Origin: JAXLQL01 sp046331625 | Lineage (GTDB): Bacteria; Acidobacteriota; Terriglobia; Bryobacterales; Bryobacteraceae | DNA: 64,000 nt | Reading direction: 5' to 3' | Assembly (NCBI GenBank): GCA_046331625.1 | Contig: JAXLQL010000022.1 | Location: 1-64,000 of the forward strand | In this document: piece after piece, positions 9,439 to 17,406 of the stretch | Layout: every line of letters begins with the position of its first letter | How positions within the stretch are numbered: the first letter of the stretch is position 1 | The notes under the pieces: model-generated | The model's database searches: none | Seen by the model: the letters and a program-made list of their open reading frames with translations, nothing else | What the model was told of the DNA's origin: nothing | Program-made: the position numbers and the translations under genes

Positions 9439-9587
9439 GGCGCACTCCAAGCTGTGCGGCCCGGGCTCCGCCGCCGATGGTACTACTGTCCCTCGGTGCT
9501 CGGTTCGACCGCGAAGATCCTCAGGGCCTCCGTGTAGGCGGTCAGCGAGGCATTAGCCGGAGGGCCCGTGTCCAAAGTGAAAGGCGC

Positions 9588-9642
9588 TGGACTTCAGCCG
9601 GCTTCAGCCCTGTGCGGGATTCGAGTCCCGCCGCCCGGGCGC
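9588..9642. repeat. Degenerate copy of the dispersed palindromic repeat
   Basis: The 291-bp spacer 9439-9729 contains GCTTCAGCC and GCGGGATTCGAGTCCCG, a mutated copy of the repeat unit found at 661-870. The rest of the spacer shows no gene. Confidence 0.6.
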
Positions 9643-9729
9643 GGCTCCCAGTCTCGTCCGGTGAGATCGGCGTCTCGTGCCAGCCCGGCTACCCCGCTCG
9701 AGTTGCGGCTACAATGACGGTTGCCGTTC

Positions 9730-10548
9730 ATGCCGGACTTACGCAATCACGGTGATCGTCTCCTGCGCGAGATCGAGCAGGCTGACTCATGGGCTCCCAC
9801 TCTCTGGTGGCTGGGCCATGCGGGCTTCGCGCTCAAGTACCACGCGATGACGTTCTATCTCGATCCGCATCTCTCGGTGGGCGATGGCCGCATGATGGAG
9901 CCGCCGCTCGACCCGTCGCGGATCACGCATGCGCACATGGTGCTGACCTCGCACGCGCACTCGGGCCACATGGATCCGGGGACGCTTACGGCGCTACTGG
10001 CCGCGTCGGCACGCGCCAAGGTCGTGTTACCGAAGAGCGCGGCCGAGCACGCGCGTTCGATCGGGATCGGCTATGACCGCATGAGCTCCACTGATAACGG
10101 GCTCCGCATCGAGTACTTCTTCAACGGCGACTACATCCGCATCTACGCCGTTCCTTCGGCGCACCCGGACTTGAAATACACGCCGATCGGAGGCTACCCA
10201 TATCTCGGATATCTCATCCGCTGCGGAGGATGCACGATCTATCACGCGGGCGATTGCGTTCCCTATGAAGGTCTGGCCGAGCGGCTGAAACCTTACAGCG
10301 TGAACGTAGCGCTGCTGCCAATCAACGGTAACTCGGGCGGCAATGGGGGGGGCAACTTCTCGATCGAAGAAGCGGCGCAATTGGCCGAGGACATCGGAGC
10401 GCAGTGGTTGGTTCCCATGCACTACGGAACGTTCGCGCGCTCGAACACCGATGTCAACCGCTTCCTCGATCACATGCTGTTCTATCGCCCGGCCCAGCGT
10501 TTCAAGATCTTCGAGTGCGGCGAGGGCTGGACGATTCCGGAAGAGTGA
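9730..10548 (+). CDS. Metallo-beta-lactamase-fold hydrolase with altered metal motif
   Basis: 272 residues. Looks like the UlaG/NAPE-PLD-like branch of the MBL fold: WWLGHAGFALKY and FYLDPHL at the N-terminus, TSHAHSGHMDPG near residues 75-86, SAHPD, YHAGDCVPYEG and a C-terminal VPMHYGTF. The usual HxHxDH reads HAHSGH, with Gly where the metal-2 Asp normally sits, while the other ligand positions remain. Substrate is unknown. ATG 9730 is preferred to the in-frame TTG at 9721. Only 8 bp separate it from the histidine kinase, so it probably belongs to that operon. Confidence 0.8.
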   Translation: MPDLRNHGDRLLREIEQADSWAPTLWWLGHAGFALKYHAMTFYLDPHLSVGDGRMMEPPLDPSRITHAHMVLTSHAHSGHMDPGTLTALLAASARAKVVLPKSAAEHARSIGIGYDRMSSTDNGLRIEYFFNGDYIRIYAVPSAHPDLKYTPIGGYPYLGYLIRCGGCTIYHAGDCVPYEGLAERLKPYSVNVALLPINGNSGGNGGGNFSIEEAAQLAEDIGAQWLVPMHYGTFARSNTDVNRFLDHMLFYRPAQRFKIFECGEGWTIPEE

Positions 10549-10556
10549 GGGCTCCG

Positions 10557-12368
10557 ATGGACCAGACGCTGACAGCGCACGAACCGCTGCTGGTCAACAC
10601 GATCGGGCACTCGTTCGGCGTGCTGCTGTTCGCGCTGTTCCTCTACTTTCTGCTGCAGGGCCGAGCCAGCCGGTTGTCGATCGCCGCGGCATCGCTCGCA
10701 CTCGTCTGGAACCTCTCTTCTTTGGCGCTGCTCGCGGCCACCGAGCGCGAACTGCTGGTCGCGGTGAGCACTTCGGCCTTGAGCCTGTTGCCGGCCGTGC
10801 TATTGCACGCCTCACTGGGTCACCGCTTCGCGTGGGTCGTGCGCGCGGGTTATGCGCTGGGCGGCGCGTCCGTGCTCCTACATGGAGCCGAGGGCTTTGT
10901 GGCCGGGTCGATCACGCATACGCGCGTACTGACACTGACCACGAGCGGATTCGCCGCGCTCACCGTTGTGGCAGCGGCTGCATTGCTCGGTTCGCGCGAA
11001 CCCGATCGCGCGCTGACATCGCGCCTGGTGGCCGCGATGGCGCTATTCCTGCTCGCGCTCTCGCTGCTCCACTTCGGTCACGGCGAAGCGCACTCGCCGT
11101 GGACGATCGAATTACTCGCGCACCACGCGAGCGTCCCGCTAGCGCTGATCGTGCTGTTGCAGGACTACCGCTTCGTGCTGCTTGACGCGTTCCTGCGCGT
11201 GGCCGCCAGCCTTGCCCTTGCGGCGGCGTTCGTGTTCGCGGCGCTGAAATGGTTTGCTCCGGAACCTGCCGGCGGCGTATTGGTAGTGGTGGCGTGTCTC
11301 GCGTTGGTGTTCTATGCGGTGCTGCGATCGCGACTGCAGGATGCCCTGACGCACGTAGTATTCGGGCGGCTCGACATCGAGCGAACCGGGCAGCGCCTCA
11401 TGGAGTTGGCGGCGGAGAAGCACGACGAGCCGGTCTACATCGAAACGGCCTACGGGATGATCGCCGCGTTCCTGCGAGCTGAGTTTCGTCCCGCCGCCCT
11501 CGATCCCGCGCAGTTCCGCGATCTCATCGGCCCGGCCACAGCCTCATCCTTGCAGGCGCCATTGCGCGAGCGGCTCGACACAGCAGGCGTGGAAGCCGTG
11601 ATCCCCGTGCGTGTTTCCGGGGGGGGCGTGAGTCCGCTGTTGCTCGGACACCGAAGCGGAGGCCGGCGATACTTGAGCGAAGACCTGCAAGCGGCGGGGC
11701 GCTTCGCGCAGATGGTAGCGAGCCACATCGAGGATCTCCGCGCTGACGAGATGCGGCGGCTGGTGGCGCAGGCCGAGTTGCGCGCGCTCGAATCGCAGAT
11801 CCACCCGCACTTCCTCTTCAACGCGCTCAACACGCTCTACGGCGTGATTCCGCGCGATGCCACGGGAGCGCGCCGCACAGTGCTGAACCTCGCCGACATC
11901 CTGCGCTATTGCCTGCAACCCGACCGGCAATTCATCCCGCTCGAAGAGGAACTGCGGATCGTGGAGGCGTATCTCGAGATCGAGAAGCTGCGATTGGGCG
12001 AACGGCTGCGCACATCGATCGAAGTGGACGCCGGCGCGCGCGCCGTTCCGATCCCCGTGCTTTCCCTGCAGCCACTGGTGGAGAACGCAGTGAAGCACGC
12101 CATCTCGACGAGCGCCGAAGGCGGTGAGGTGCGCGTGCGGGTGCGGAGTTCCGAAACAGGAATCGGGATTCGCGTGGAAGACACGGGTCCGGGATTCGCT
12201 GCCGATGTGGCTCGCAGCCCGGCCCGCGGGCAGGGGATGGGCCTCGCCAACGTGCGGCGCCGGCTGGAGCTCTGCTACGGCGCGCGCTCGGAGTTGAAGA
12301 TCGAGTCAACGGAGCGGGGCGCGGCGGTGGAGTTCCTCGTACCGGTGGAAACGGCGGCGCTGGCATGA
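10557..12368 (+). CDS. LytS/YehU-type sensor histidine kinase
   Basis: 603 residues. An integral membrane kinase with about six to eight hydrophobic segments in residues 15-270, a soluble sensor-like stretch (about 280-400), and a His_kinase (PF06580-type) module. The phosphoacceptor is expected to be His418 in the block IHPHFLFNALN. The ATP-binding domain shows LVENAVKHA and DTGPGF followed by GMGLANVRRRL. It overlaps the response-regulator gene by 4 bp (ATGA, 12365-12368), the usual LytS/LytTR arrangement. The signal it senses is not apparent. Confidence 0.9.
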   Translation: MDQTLTAHEPLLVNTIGHSFGVLLFALFLYFLLQGRASRLSIAAASLALVWNLSSLALLAATERELLVAVSTSALSLLPAVLLHASLGHRFAWVVRAGYALGGASVLLHGAEGFVAGSITHTRVLTLTTSGFAALTVVAAAALLGSREPDRALTSRLVAAMALFLLALSLLHFGHGEAHSPWTIELLAHHASVPLALIVLLQDYRFVLLDAFLRVAASLALAAAFVFAALKWFAPEPAGGVLVVVACLALVFYAVLRSRLQDALTHVVFGRLDIERTGQRLMELAAEKHDEPVYIETAYGMIAAFLRAEFRPAALDPAQFRDLIGPATASSLQAPLRERLDTAGVEAVIPVRVSGGGVSPLLLGHRSGGRRYLSEDLQAAGRFAQMVASHIEDLRADEMRRLVAQAELRALESQIHPHFLFNALNTLYGVIPRDATGARRTVLNLADILRYCLQPDRQFIPLEEELRIVEAYLEIEKLRLGERLRTSIEVDAGARAVPIPVLSLQPLVENAVKHAISTSAEGGEVRVRVRSSETGIGIRVEDTGPGFAADVARSPARGQGMGLANVRRRLELCYGARSELKIESTERGAAVEFLVPVETAALA

Positions 12369-13051
12369 AGGTGCTGATCGTCGATGACGAGCCGATCGCA
12401 CGGCAAATCCTGCGCGAGCATCTCGAAGAGATCCCGGGAGCGGTGGTTGCGGGCGAGGCATCGGATGGGTTGGATGCGGCGGACAAGATCGTGCGGCTCA
12501 AGCCTGACGTAGTGCTACTCGATATCCAGATGCCGAACTTGGATGGCATCGCGTTGGCGCGTTCTCTGCGCGCGGGTCCGCCGGTGATCTTCACGACAGC
12601 GTTCTCGACGCACGCCGTGGATGCGTTCCACGTGGGCGCGCTCGACTACTTGCTCAAGCCCGTGCGGCGCGACCGGTTGGAGCAAGCGCTGCGCAAGGTG
12701 ACGCCGGTCGCGGTACACGAGGCTCCGCGCAAAATCGTGGGCAAACGCGGCTCGGACTTGCACATGCTTCCGCCGTCTGATGTGGTGGCGTTCGAAGCCG
12801 AAGGCGAGCTCGTGTGGATCCACGCGGCGCAAGGCAAGTTCGAGGCGAACCAATCGCTGCGTGCTCTCGAGGAGCGGCTGCCGTGTCCACCGTTTCGGCG
12901 GATCCACCGCAAGACCATCATCAACACAGACCACATCCGCAAGATCTCGCCGCTGTCGAGCAGGCGGTGGATGCTCACGCTCTCGAACGGGATGCAGGCG
13001 ATCGTGAGCAAGCGCATGGCCGGGGTGATCCGCGGCGAGACCGAGTGGTGA
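12365..13051 (+). CDS. LytTR-family response regulator
   Basis: 228 residues. Receiver domain (about 1-115) with the acidic pair VDDE, phosphoacceptor Asp53 in LLDIQMPNLDG, and the conserved Lys of LKPVRR; LytTR DNA-binding domain (about 125-228) with FRRIHRKTIIN and the terminal SRRWMLTLSNG. LytTR regulators bind short direct repeats upstream of targets and often control secreted or surface proteins. It is translationally coupled to the kinase. The secreted protein gene starting 117 bp downstream is a natural candidate target, but this is inference from position only. Confidence 0.92.
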   Translation: MKVLIVDDEPIARQILREHLEEIPGAVVAGEASDGLDAADKIVRLKPDVVLLDIQMPNLDGIALARSLRAGPPVIFTTAFSTHAVDAFHVGALDYLLKPVRRDRLEQALRKVTPVAVHEAPRKIVGKRGSDLHMLPPSDVVAFEAEGELVWIHAAQGKFEANQSLRALEERLPCPPFRRIHRKTIINTDHIRKISPLSSRRWMLTLSNGMQAIVSKRMAGVIRGETEW

Positions 13052-13082
13052 GAGCGCGCGGTCTCGGCTGATTTCCCGGACA

Positions 13083-13145
13083 TTTACAACTCTTTTACTC
13101 CTTCCTCACGACTTCCTGGCGCGATCCCCGTAGAGTCGTAAAAGA
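13083..13145. promoter_or_regulatory. Repeat-rich leader before the secreted propeller gene
   Basis: The 116-bp gap after the LytTR gene has TTTAC direct repeats 11 bp apart (13083-13087, 13094-13098), an 8-bp inverted pair TCTTTTAC (13091-13098) and GTAAAAGA (13138-13145), and a 6-bp pair ACGACT (13108-13113) and AGTCGT (13134-13139). Local A+T is higher than in the surrounding genes. It could be an operator or promoter, but the spacing is not the standard LytTR site. Confidence 0.35.
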
Positions 13146-13167
13146 TCGCTTTTGCCAAAGAGAATAC

Positions 13168-14667
13168 ATGCAAATCAGAACTTCCGCTCAACTCGCGCTG
13201 ATGGGTGTCGCGCTGGCCGGCCGCCTTGCCGCTACCAGCCAGATGGTCTATTTGAAGGACACCGCCACGGGACTGACGACGTTCCAGGCCGTGGCCGCCG
13301 ACACGCAAGGGAACATGTTCGTGGCAGGAACCGTCAGCACCGGCGCCACTGGCACCAACTTGATCGGTCCGCGCGGCGGGCCTTCGGATGTGAAGGTGAT
13401 GAAGCTGAACGGCGCAGGGCAGGTGGTGTGGAGCACCATCATCGGGGGCACGGGCACAGACATCGCCCGCGGAATCGCGGTGCAGAATTTCCAAATCTTC
13501 GTGGCGGTGGAGACCTTCAGCACCGACTTCCCGCAGGCCGCTTCCAATAGCGGCAAGGGGATGGTGATCCGGCTTTCTCCGAACGGCGCGACGCTGAGCT
13601 TTGCGGCGAAGCTGCCGGGCGCGGGCGCTCCGCTCAACGTGTTTGCGGACGCCAATCTCAACACCTACATCATGGGAGAGACAATCGACAATACGTTCCC
13701 GCAGGTGAACCAGATCGCGCCGCCCACGCAGGAAGCTCCGGACGTGTATTTCGCCAAGCTCGACGCGAATGGGGCGATCGCGCTGTCGGGGGTCTACGCG
13801 GACTTGGGGACGTCACCGCTGATTCGCGACTTCGCGGCGAGTGCGCAAGGGTTCTGGATGATCGATCAGTCCCTCAGTCTAAGAAGAATCGATGCGTTCG
13901 GTGTTCGCGATACCTTCGGCGTAAGTATCAGTGCCTCAGCGGTTGCCACTGACGGTTTCGGCGACGCCTATGTGGCGTCCGGCGGCCGTGTAGTCAAGAT
14001 CTCCCGGGCGACGACGGCACCGGCGTACGACGTCAACACAGGCGTCCTGGGCCCGCAAAGCATCGCCGTCAACGCCAATGGCGAGGCCGTAGTGGCGTAC
14101 AAGACCTTTCAGAGCCTCTCCATCGTGAACGGTATTTCGGGAACCGGACCAGGCACCTCCGACAACTACGTCTTGCGCCTGAACGCACTCGGTAGCGTGG
14201 TGGGTTTCGCAAGCTACGTTAACCTTCCGCTCGGTTCCACCACTCCGCGAGCGGTCGCGAACAGCCAAGGGATCTTCTTCGCGGTGAACGGATCGCACGT
14301 GGCCCGAGTGGTGGAGCAGGCCGCCGACGTGAAGGTGGAGGGGCTCAACCGGTTCAAGGTGGGCAACGAGAGCCACATCGTGGTTCGCGTGACCAATAGC
14401 GGTCCGGACACCACGACGTCGGGTTTTCAGGCATCGCTTCCGGGCCAGCCCGTAAGCGTCACCACGACTTCAGGGCTGTGTTCGATCGGCGCGACTGGAG
14501 TAGTGAGTTGCAATGCAGTGTTCCTGGGTTCGGGCGCCGTCCGCACGATCGAGATGGCGGTCATTCCGCCCGCGAGTGGCAATCTCGATCCGACGCCGAT
14601 GGCGAATTCCTCGACGCTCGATCCGAACCTGTCGAACAACGTGATTAGCTTCCCGTTCCTGCCGTAA
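13168..14667 (+). CDS. Secreted beta-propeller-like (SBBP-type) protein with C-terminal DUF11-like domain
   Basis: 499 residues with a short N-terminal signal-like segment (hydrophobic to about residue 23). The body has repeated blades of the type 'D..GNMFVAGT', 'VVWSTIIGGTGTD' and 'YFAKLDANG', as in SBBP beta-propeller proteins common in Acidobacteriota. The last ~110 residues (from ADVKVEGLNRF) have the look of a DUF11/CARDB domain: VRVTNSGPDT, then a paired Cys region and NLDPTPMANSSTLDPNLSNN. Function unknown, presumably extracellular. An AAAGAGAA ribosome site precedes ATG 13168. The 3' end overlaps convergent bshA by 23 bp. Confidence 0.75.
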   Translation: MQIRTSAQLALMGVALAGRLAATSQMVYLKDTATGLTTFQAVAADTQGNMFVAGTVSTGATGTNLIGPRGGPSDVKVMKLNGAGQVVWSTIIGGTGTDIARGIAVQNFQIFVAVETFSTDFPQAASNSGKGMVIRLSPNGATLSFAAKLPGAGAPLNVFADANLNTYIMGETIDNTFPQVNQIAPPTQEAPDVYFAKLDANGAIALSGVYADLGTSPLIRDFAASAQGFWMIDQSLSLRRIDAFGVRDTFGVSISASAVATDGFGDAYVASGGRVVKISRATTAPAYDVNTGVLGPQSIAVNANGEAVVAYKTFQSLSIVNGISGTGPGTSDNYVLRLNALGSVVGFASYVNLPLGSTTPRAVANSQGIFFAVNGSHVARVVEQAADVKVEGLNRFKVGNESHIVVRVTNSGPDTTTSGFQASLPGQPVSVTTTSGLCSIGATGVVSCNAVFLGSGAVRTIEMAVIPPASGNLDPTPMANSSTLDPNLSNNVISFPFLP

Positions 14668-15754
14668 CTTTGCGGTAGAACGCTTCGTAGCGAGGGATGA
14701 CTAAGTCAGTGGAGAATCGCGTACGAGCGGTTTGGCGGGCGGCCATGGACATACCCATGCGCCGTCCGCTGTCTCGAATGAGATCGAGCACGCGCGCGGC
14801 TTGGGCTTCGATGTCGCCCACAGGTTCCAGGAAGCCGTCGGTTCCGTGGGTGACGAGTTCAGCCACGCCGCCGGTGGCCGTGGCGACAGGGATGACGCCG
14901 CAAGCCATGGCTTCGAGTGCGGCGAGTCCGAAGGCCTCGTGTTCGCTCGGCAGGAGCAGAATGTCGGACTGCTGGAGGAGGCGCTCGATCTGGTCCTGCT
15001 TGCCGAGGAAGCGGACGCGGTCATCGATGCCGAGCTCTTCGGCGAGGCGTTCAGCGGGTCCGCGCTCGGGGCCATCGCCCACCATCCAGAGCTCGGCTTT
15101 CGTTTCGGCGAAGACGCGCGCGGCGACGCGGATGCAATCGACGGGTCGCTTGACGGGCCGGAAGTTCGAGATATGGATGAGGCGCGGAGTGGCGAGGCGG
15201 AGTTTGTCGGAGGGTTTGTAAAGGTCGCAATTGACGAAGTTGGGAATGACCTCGATCTGGCTCTTTACATGGAAGACCTGCTCGGTGCGCTCCTTGAGAT
15301 AGTTACTGACCGTGGTGACTCCGTCCGACGCGTCAATGGAAAACGTGGTGATGTCGAAGTAAGATGGCTCGACGCCGACGAGGGTGATATCGGTGCCGTG
15401 GAGCGTGGTGACGAAGGGGAGACGGCGCTTGGCGGTCATCTGGCGGGCGAGCATCGCGGAGATGGAGTGCGGGATGGCGTAGTGGACATGCAGGAGGTCG
15501 AGGTGGTAGCGCTCGGCGACCTGCGCCATGCGTGCGGCAAGCGCGAGGCAGTAGGGCGGGTAGACGAAGAGCGGGTAGTTGGTGACTTCGACTTCGTGGT
15601 AGTGGACGCGGTCGAGATCGGTGACGAGGCGGACCGGTGGGGCGTAGGAGATGAAGTGGACGTCATGGCCGCGGGCGGCAAGTTCCATGCCGAGTTCGGT
15701 GGCGACGATGCCGCTGCCGCCGTAAGTGGGGTAGCCGGTGATGCCTATTTTCAT
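14645..15754 (-). CDS. bshA: N-acetyl-alpha-D-glucosaminyl L-malate synthase BshA
   Basis: 369 residues, GT4-family glycosyltransferase with two Rossmann domains. BshA joins UDP-GlcNAc to L-malate, the first step of bacillithiol synthesis. Typical BshA features are the start MKIGITGYPTYGGSGIVATE, the HVHYAIPHSISA and TTLHGTDITLVG segments, TVSNYLKE, ISNFRPVKR and the donor-site ExFGLAALEAMACG block with E near residue 280. Length fits (about 370-385). Bacillithiol is known from Firmicutes, Bacteroidetes, Deinococcus and Acidobacteria. The other bsh genes are not in the window. A dispersed repeat lies just upstream. Confidence 0.93.
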   Translation of the reverse strand: MKIGITGYPTYGGSGIVATELGMELAARGHDVHFISYAPPVRLVTDLDRVHYHEVEVTNYPLFVYPPYCLALAARMAQVAERYHLDLLHVHYAIPHSISAMLARQMTAKRRLPFVTTLHGTDITLVGVEPSYFDITTFSIDASDGVTTVSNYLKERTEQVFHVKSQIEVIPNFVNCDLYKPSDKLRLATPRLIHISNFRPVKRPVDCIRVAARVFAETKAELWMVGDGPERGPAERLAEELGIDDRVRFLGKQDQIERLLQQSDILLLPSEHEAFGLAALEAMACGVIPVATATGGVAELVTHGTDGFLEPVGDIEAQAARVLDLIRDSGRRMGMSMAARQTARTRFSTDLVIPRYEAFYRKVTAGTGS

Positions 15755-15765
15755 GTGGATTTGAT

Positions 15766-15807
15766 GGCGGGACTGAAGTCCCGCGCTGGCTAAAGCCCGC
15801 CCTACAC
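15766..15807. repeat. Dispersed palindromic repeat unit
   Basis: One unit (GGCGGGACTGAAGTCCCGC plus the CTAAAGCCCGCCCTACAC arm) in the 47-bp gap between bshA and the DUF1501 gene. The TAG stop of the DUF1501 gene (15802-15804) is formed by this unit's outer arm, so the repeat inserted at, or evolved into, the gene's end. Confidence 0.8.
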
Positions 15808-17205
15808 CAATACCTTTCGGACGAGTTGGCCGTGGACGTCGGTTAGCCGGAACCAGCGGCCTTGATATTTGTAAGTGAGGCGGGTGTGATCGATGCCGAG
15901 GCAGTGGAGCAGAGTGGTGTGGAAGTCGTGGACGTGCACGGGATCCTCGGTGATGTTGTAGCCGTAGTCGTCGGTGGCGCCGAGCGAGAGGCCGGGCTTG
16001 AATCCGCCGCCGGCGACCCAGGCTGTGAAGCAGCGCGGGTGATGGTCGCGGCCGTAGTCGTCTTTGGTGAGGCGGCCTTGGCAGTAGACGGTGCGCCCGA
16101 ACTCGCCGCCCCAGATGACGAGGGTGTCGTCGAGCATGCCGCGCTCTTCGAGGTCGCGGACGAGAGCGGCGGCGGGCTGATCAGTCTCCTTGCAGCGCTT
16201 GGGAAGGCCAGCGGGAAGGCCGCCGTGGTGATCCCAATCGCGATGGAAGAGCTGAATGAAGCGGACGCCGCGTTCGGCGAGACGGCGGGCGAGCAGGCAA
16301 TTGGCGGCGAAGGTTCCGGGCTTGCGTGAGTCCTCACCGTAGAGCTCGAATGTGCGGGCGGGCTCTTTCGAGAGATCGGTGAGCTCGGGCACGGAGGCTT
16401 GCATGCGGAACGCCATCTCGTATTGCGAGATTCGGGTCTGGATTTCGGGGTCGCCCATGTCCGCAAGGGAAGCTTGATTGATTTCGTTGAGCGCGTCCAG
16501 ATATTGGCGGCGTGTATCTCGGCTGAAGCCGGGAGGGTCGGATAGATAGAGGACGGGGTCGCCGATGGAGCGGAACTTCACGCCCTGATAGCGAGTGGGG
16601 AGGAAGCCGCTGCCCCAGAGGCGGTCGTAGAGCGGCTGCCCGGTACCGCCTTGGCCGGGCGAGATCATGACGACGAAGGCGGGGAGGTCTTGGGTTTCGG
16701 CGCCGAGTCCGTAGGAGAGCCACGAGCCCATGCTGGGCCTGCCCGCTATTTGGGAGCCGGTCATGAAAAACGTAACCGCGGGATCGTGATTTATGGCTTC
16801 GGTGTGGAGCGACTTGATGAAGCAGAGCTTGTCGGCGATCTTGGCGGTTTCGGGAAGGAGTTCGCTGACCCATGCTCCCGAGTTTCCGCACTGGGCGAAG
16901 CCGAATTTCGAAGGGACCACAGGGAAGCTCGACTGGGTGGCGGACATGCCGGTGAGGCGCTGGCCGCGGCGCACGGAATCGGGAAGATTTGTTCCGGCGA
17001 ACTCCGTGAGCCGGGGCTTGTAGTCGAAGAGCTCCATCTGCGAGGGTCCGCCGGATTGGAACAGATAAATGACTCGTTTGGCTTTGGGGGGGTGATGGGG
17101 GAGTCCGGGGAGAGGTTTGTTGTCGGCGTTGAGGAGCGAGGAGAGCGCGGCGACGCCGAGGCCGGTGGAGGAGCGATGAAAGAAGGCGCGGCGGGTGATG
17201 GTCAT
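15802..17205 (-). CDS. DUF1501 family secreted (Tat) protein
   Basis: 467 residues. DUF1501 proteins have a sulfatase-like fold and occur in pairs with DUF1549/DUF1553 cytochrome-like proteins in Planctomycetes, Verrucomicrobia and Solibacter; their role is not firmly known, polysaccharide handling being a common guess. Seen here: an N-terminal Tat signal TRRAFFHRSSTGLG, then RVIYLFQSGGPSQMELFDYKP, IWGGEFGRTVYCQ and a C-terminal HHPRCFTAWVAGGG/HVHDFHTTLLHCLG region. The frame extends to 17277 but ATG 17205 places the twin-arginine at residues 5-6. It is downstream of the DUF1553 gene in the same direction, separated by a repeat-bearing spacer. Confidence 0.88.
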   Translation of the reverse strand: MTITRRAFFHRSSTGLGVAALSSLLNADNKPLPGLPHHPPKAKRVIYLFQSGGPSQMELFDYKPRLTEFAGTNLPDSVRRGQRLTGMSATQSSFPVVPSKFGFAQCGNSGAWVSELLPETAKIADKLCFIKSLHTEAINHDPAVTFFMTGSQIAGRPSMGSWLSYGLGAETQDLPAFVVMISPGQGGTGQPLYDRLWGSGFLPTRYQGVKFRSIGDPVLYLSDPPGFSRDTRRQYLDALNEINQASLADMGDPEIQTRISQYEMAFRMQASVPELTDLSKEPARTFELYGEDSRKPGTFAANCLLARRLAERGVRFIQLFHRDWDHHGGLPAGLPKRCKETDQPAAALVRDLEERGMLDDTLVIWGGEFGRTVYCQGRLTKDDYGRDHHPRCFTAWVAGGGFKPGLSLGATDDYGYNITEDPVHVHDFHTTLLHCLGIDHTRLTYKYQGRWFRLTDVHGQLVRKVLV

Positions 17206-17228
17206 GGGAGGGTCACCGTTTGGACTCG

Positions 17229-17370
17229 AGGGACTGAAGTCCCGCGCAGGCTGAAGCCGCCCTACACGGAAGGGCAAGTGCTGAGGTCGGGGCCGGGGAT
17301 GCTTTTACGGGCTTCGACGCGAGGGCCGGCGGCGGGACTGAAGTCCCGCGCAGGCTGAAGCCTGCCCCAC
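17229..17370. repeat. Dispersed palindromic repeat, two units
   Basis: Two units (about 17229-17265 and 17331-17370) between the DUF1501 and DUF1553 genes. The arrangement and the spacer are the inverse of the element at 661-870, so the two-unit block behaves as one mobile or amplified element of about 150-200 bp. Confidence 0.8.
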
Positions 17371-17406
17371 AATTTGAGCCTGCACCTGCTCCAAGTTTTT
17401 GGGTCG

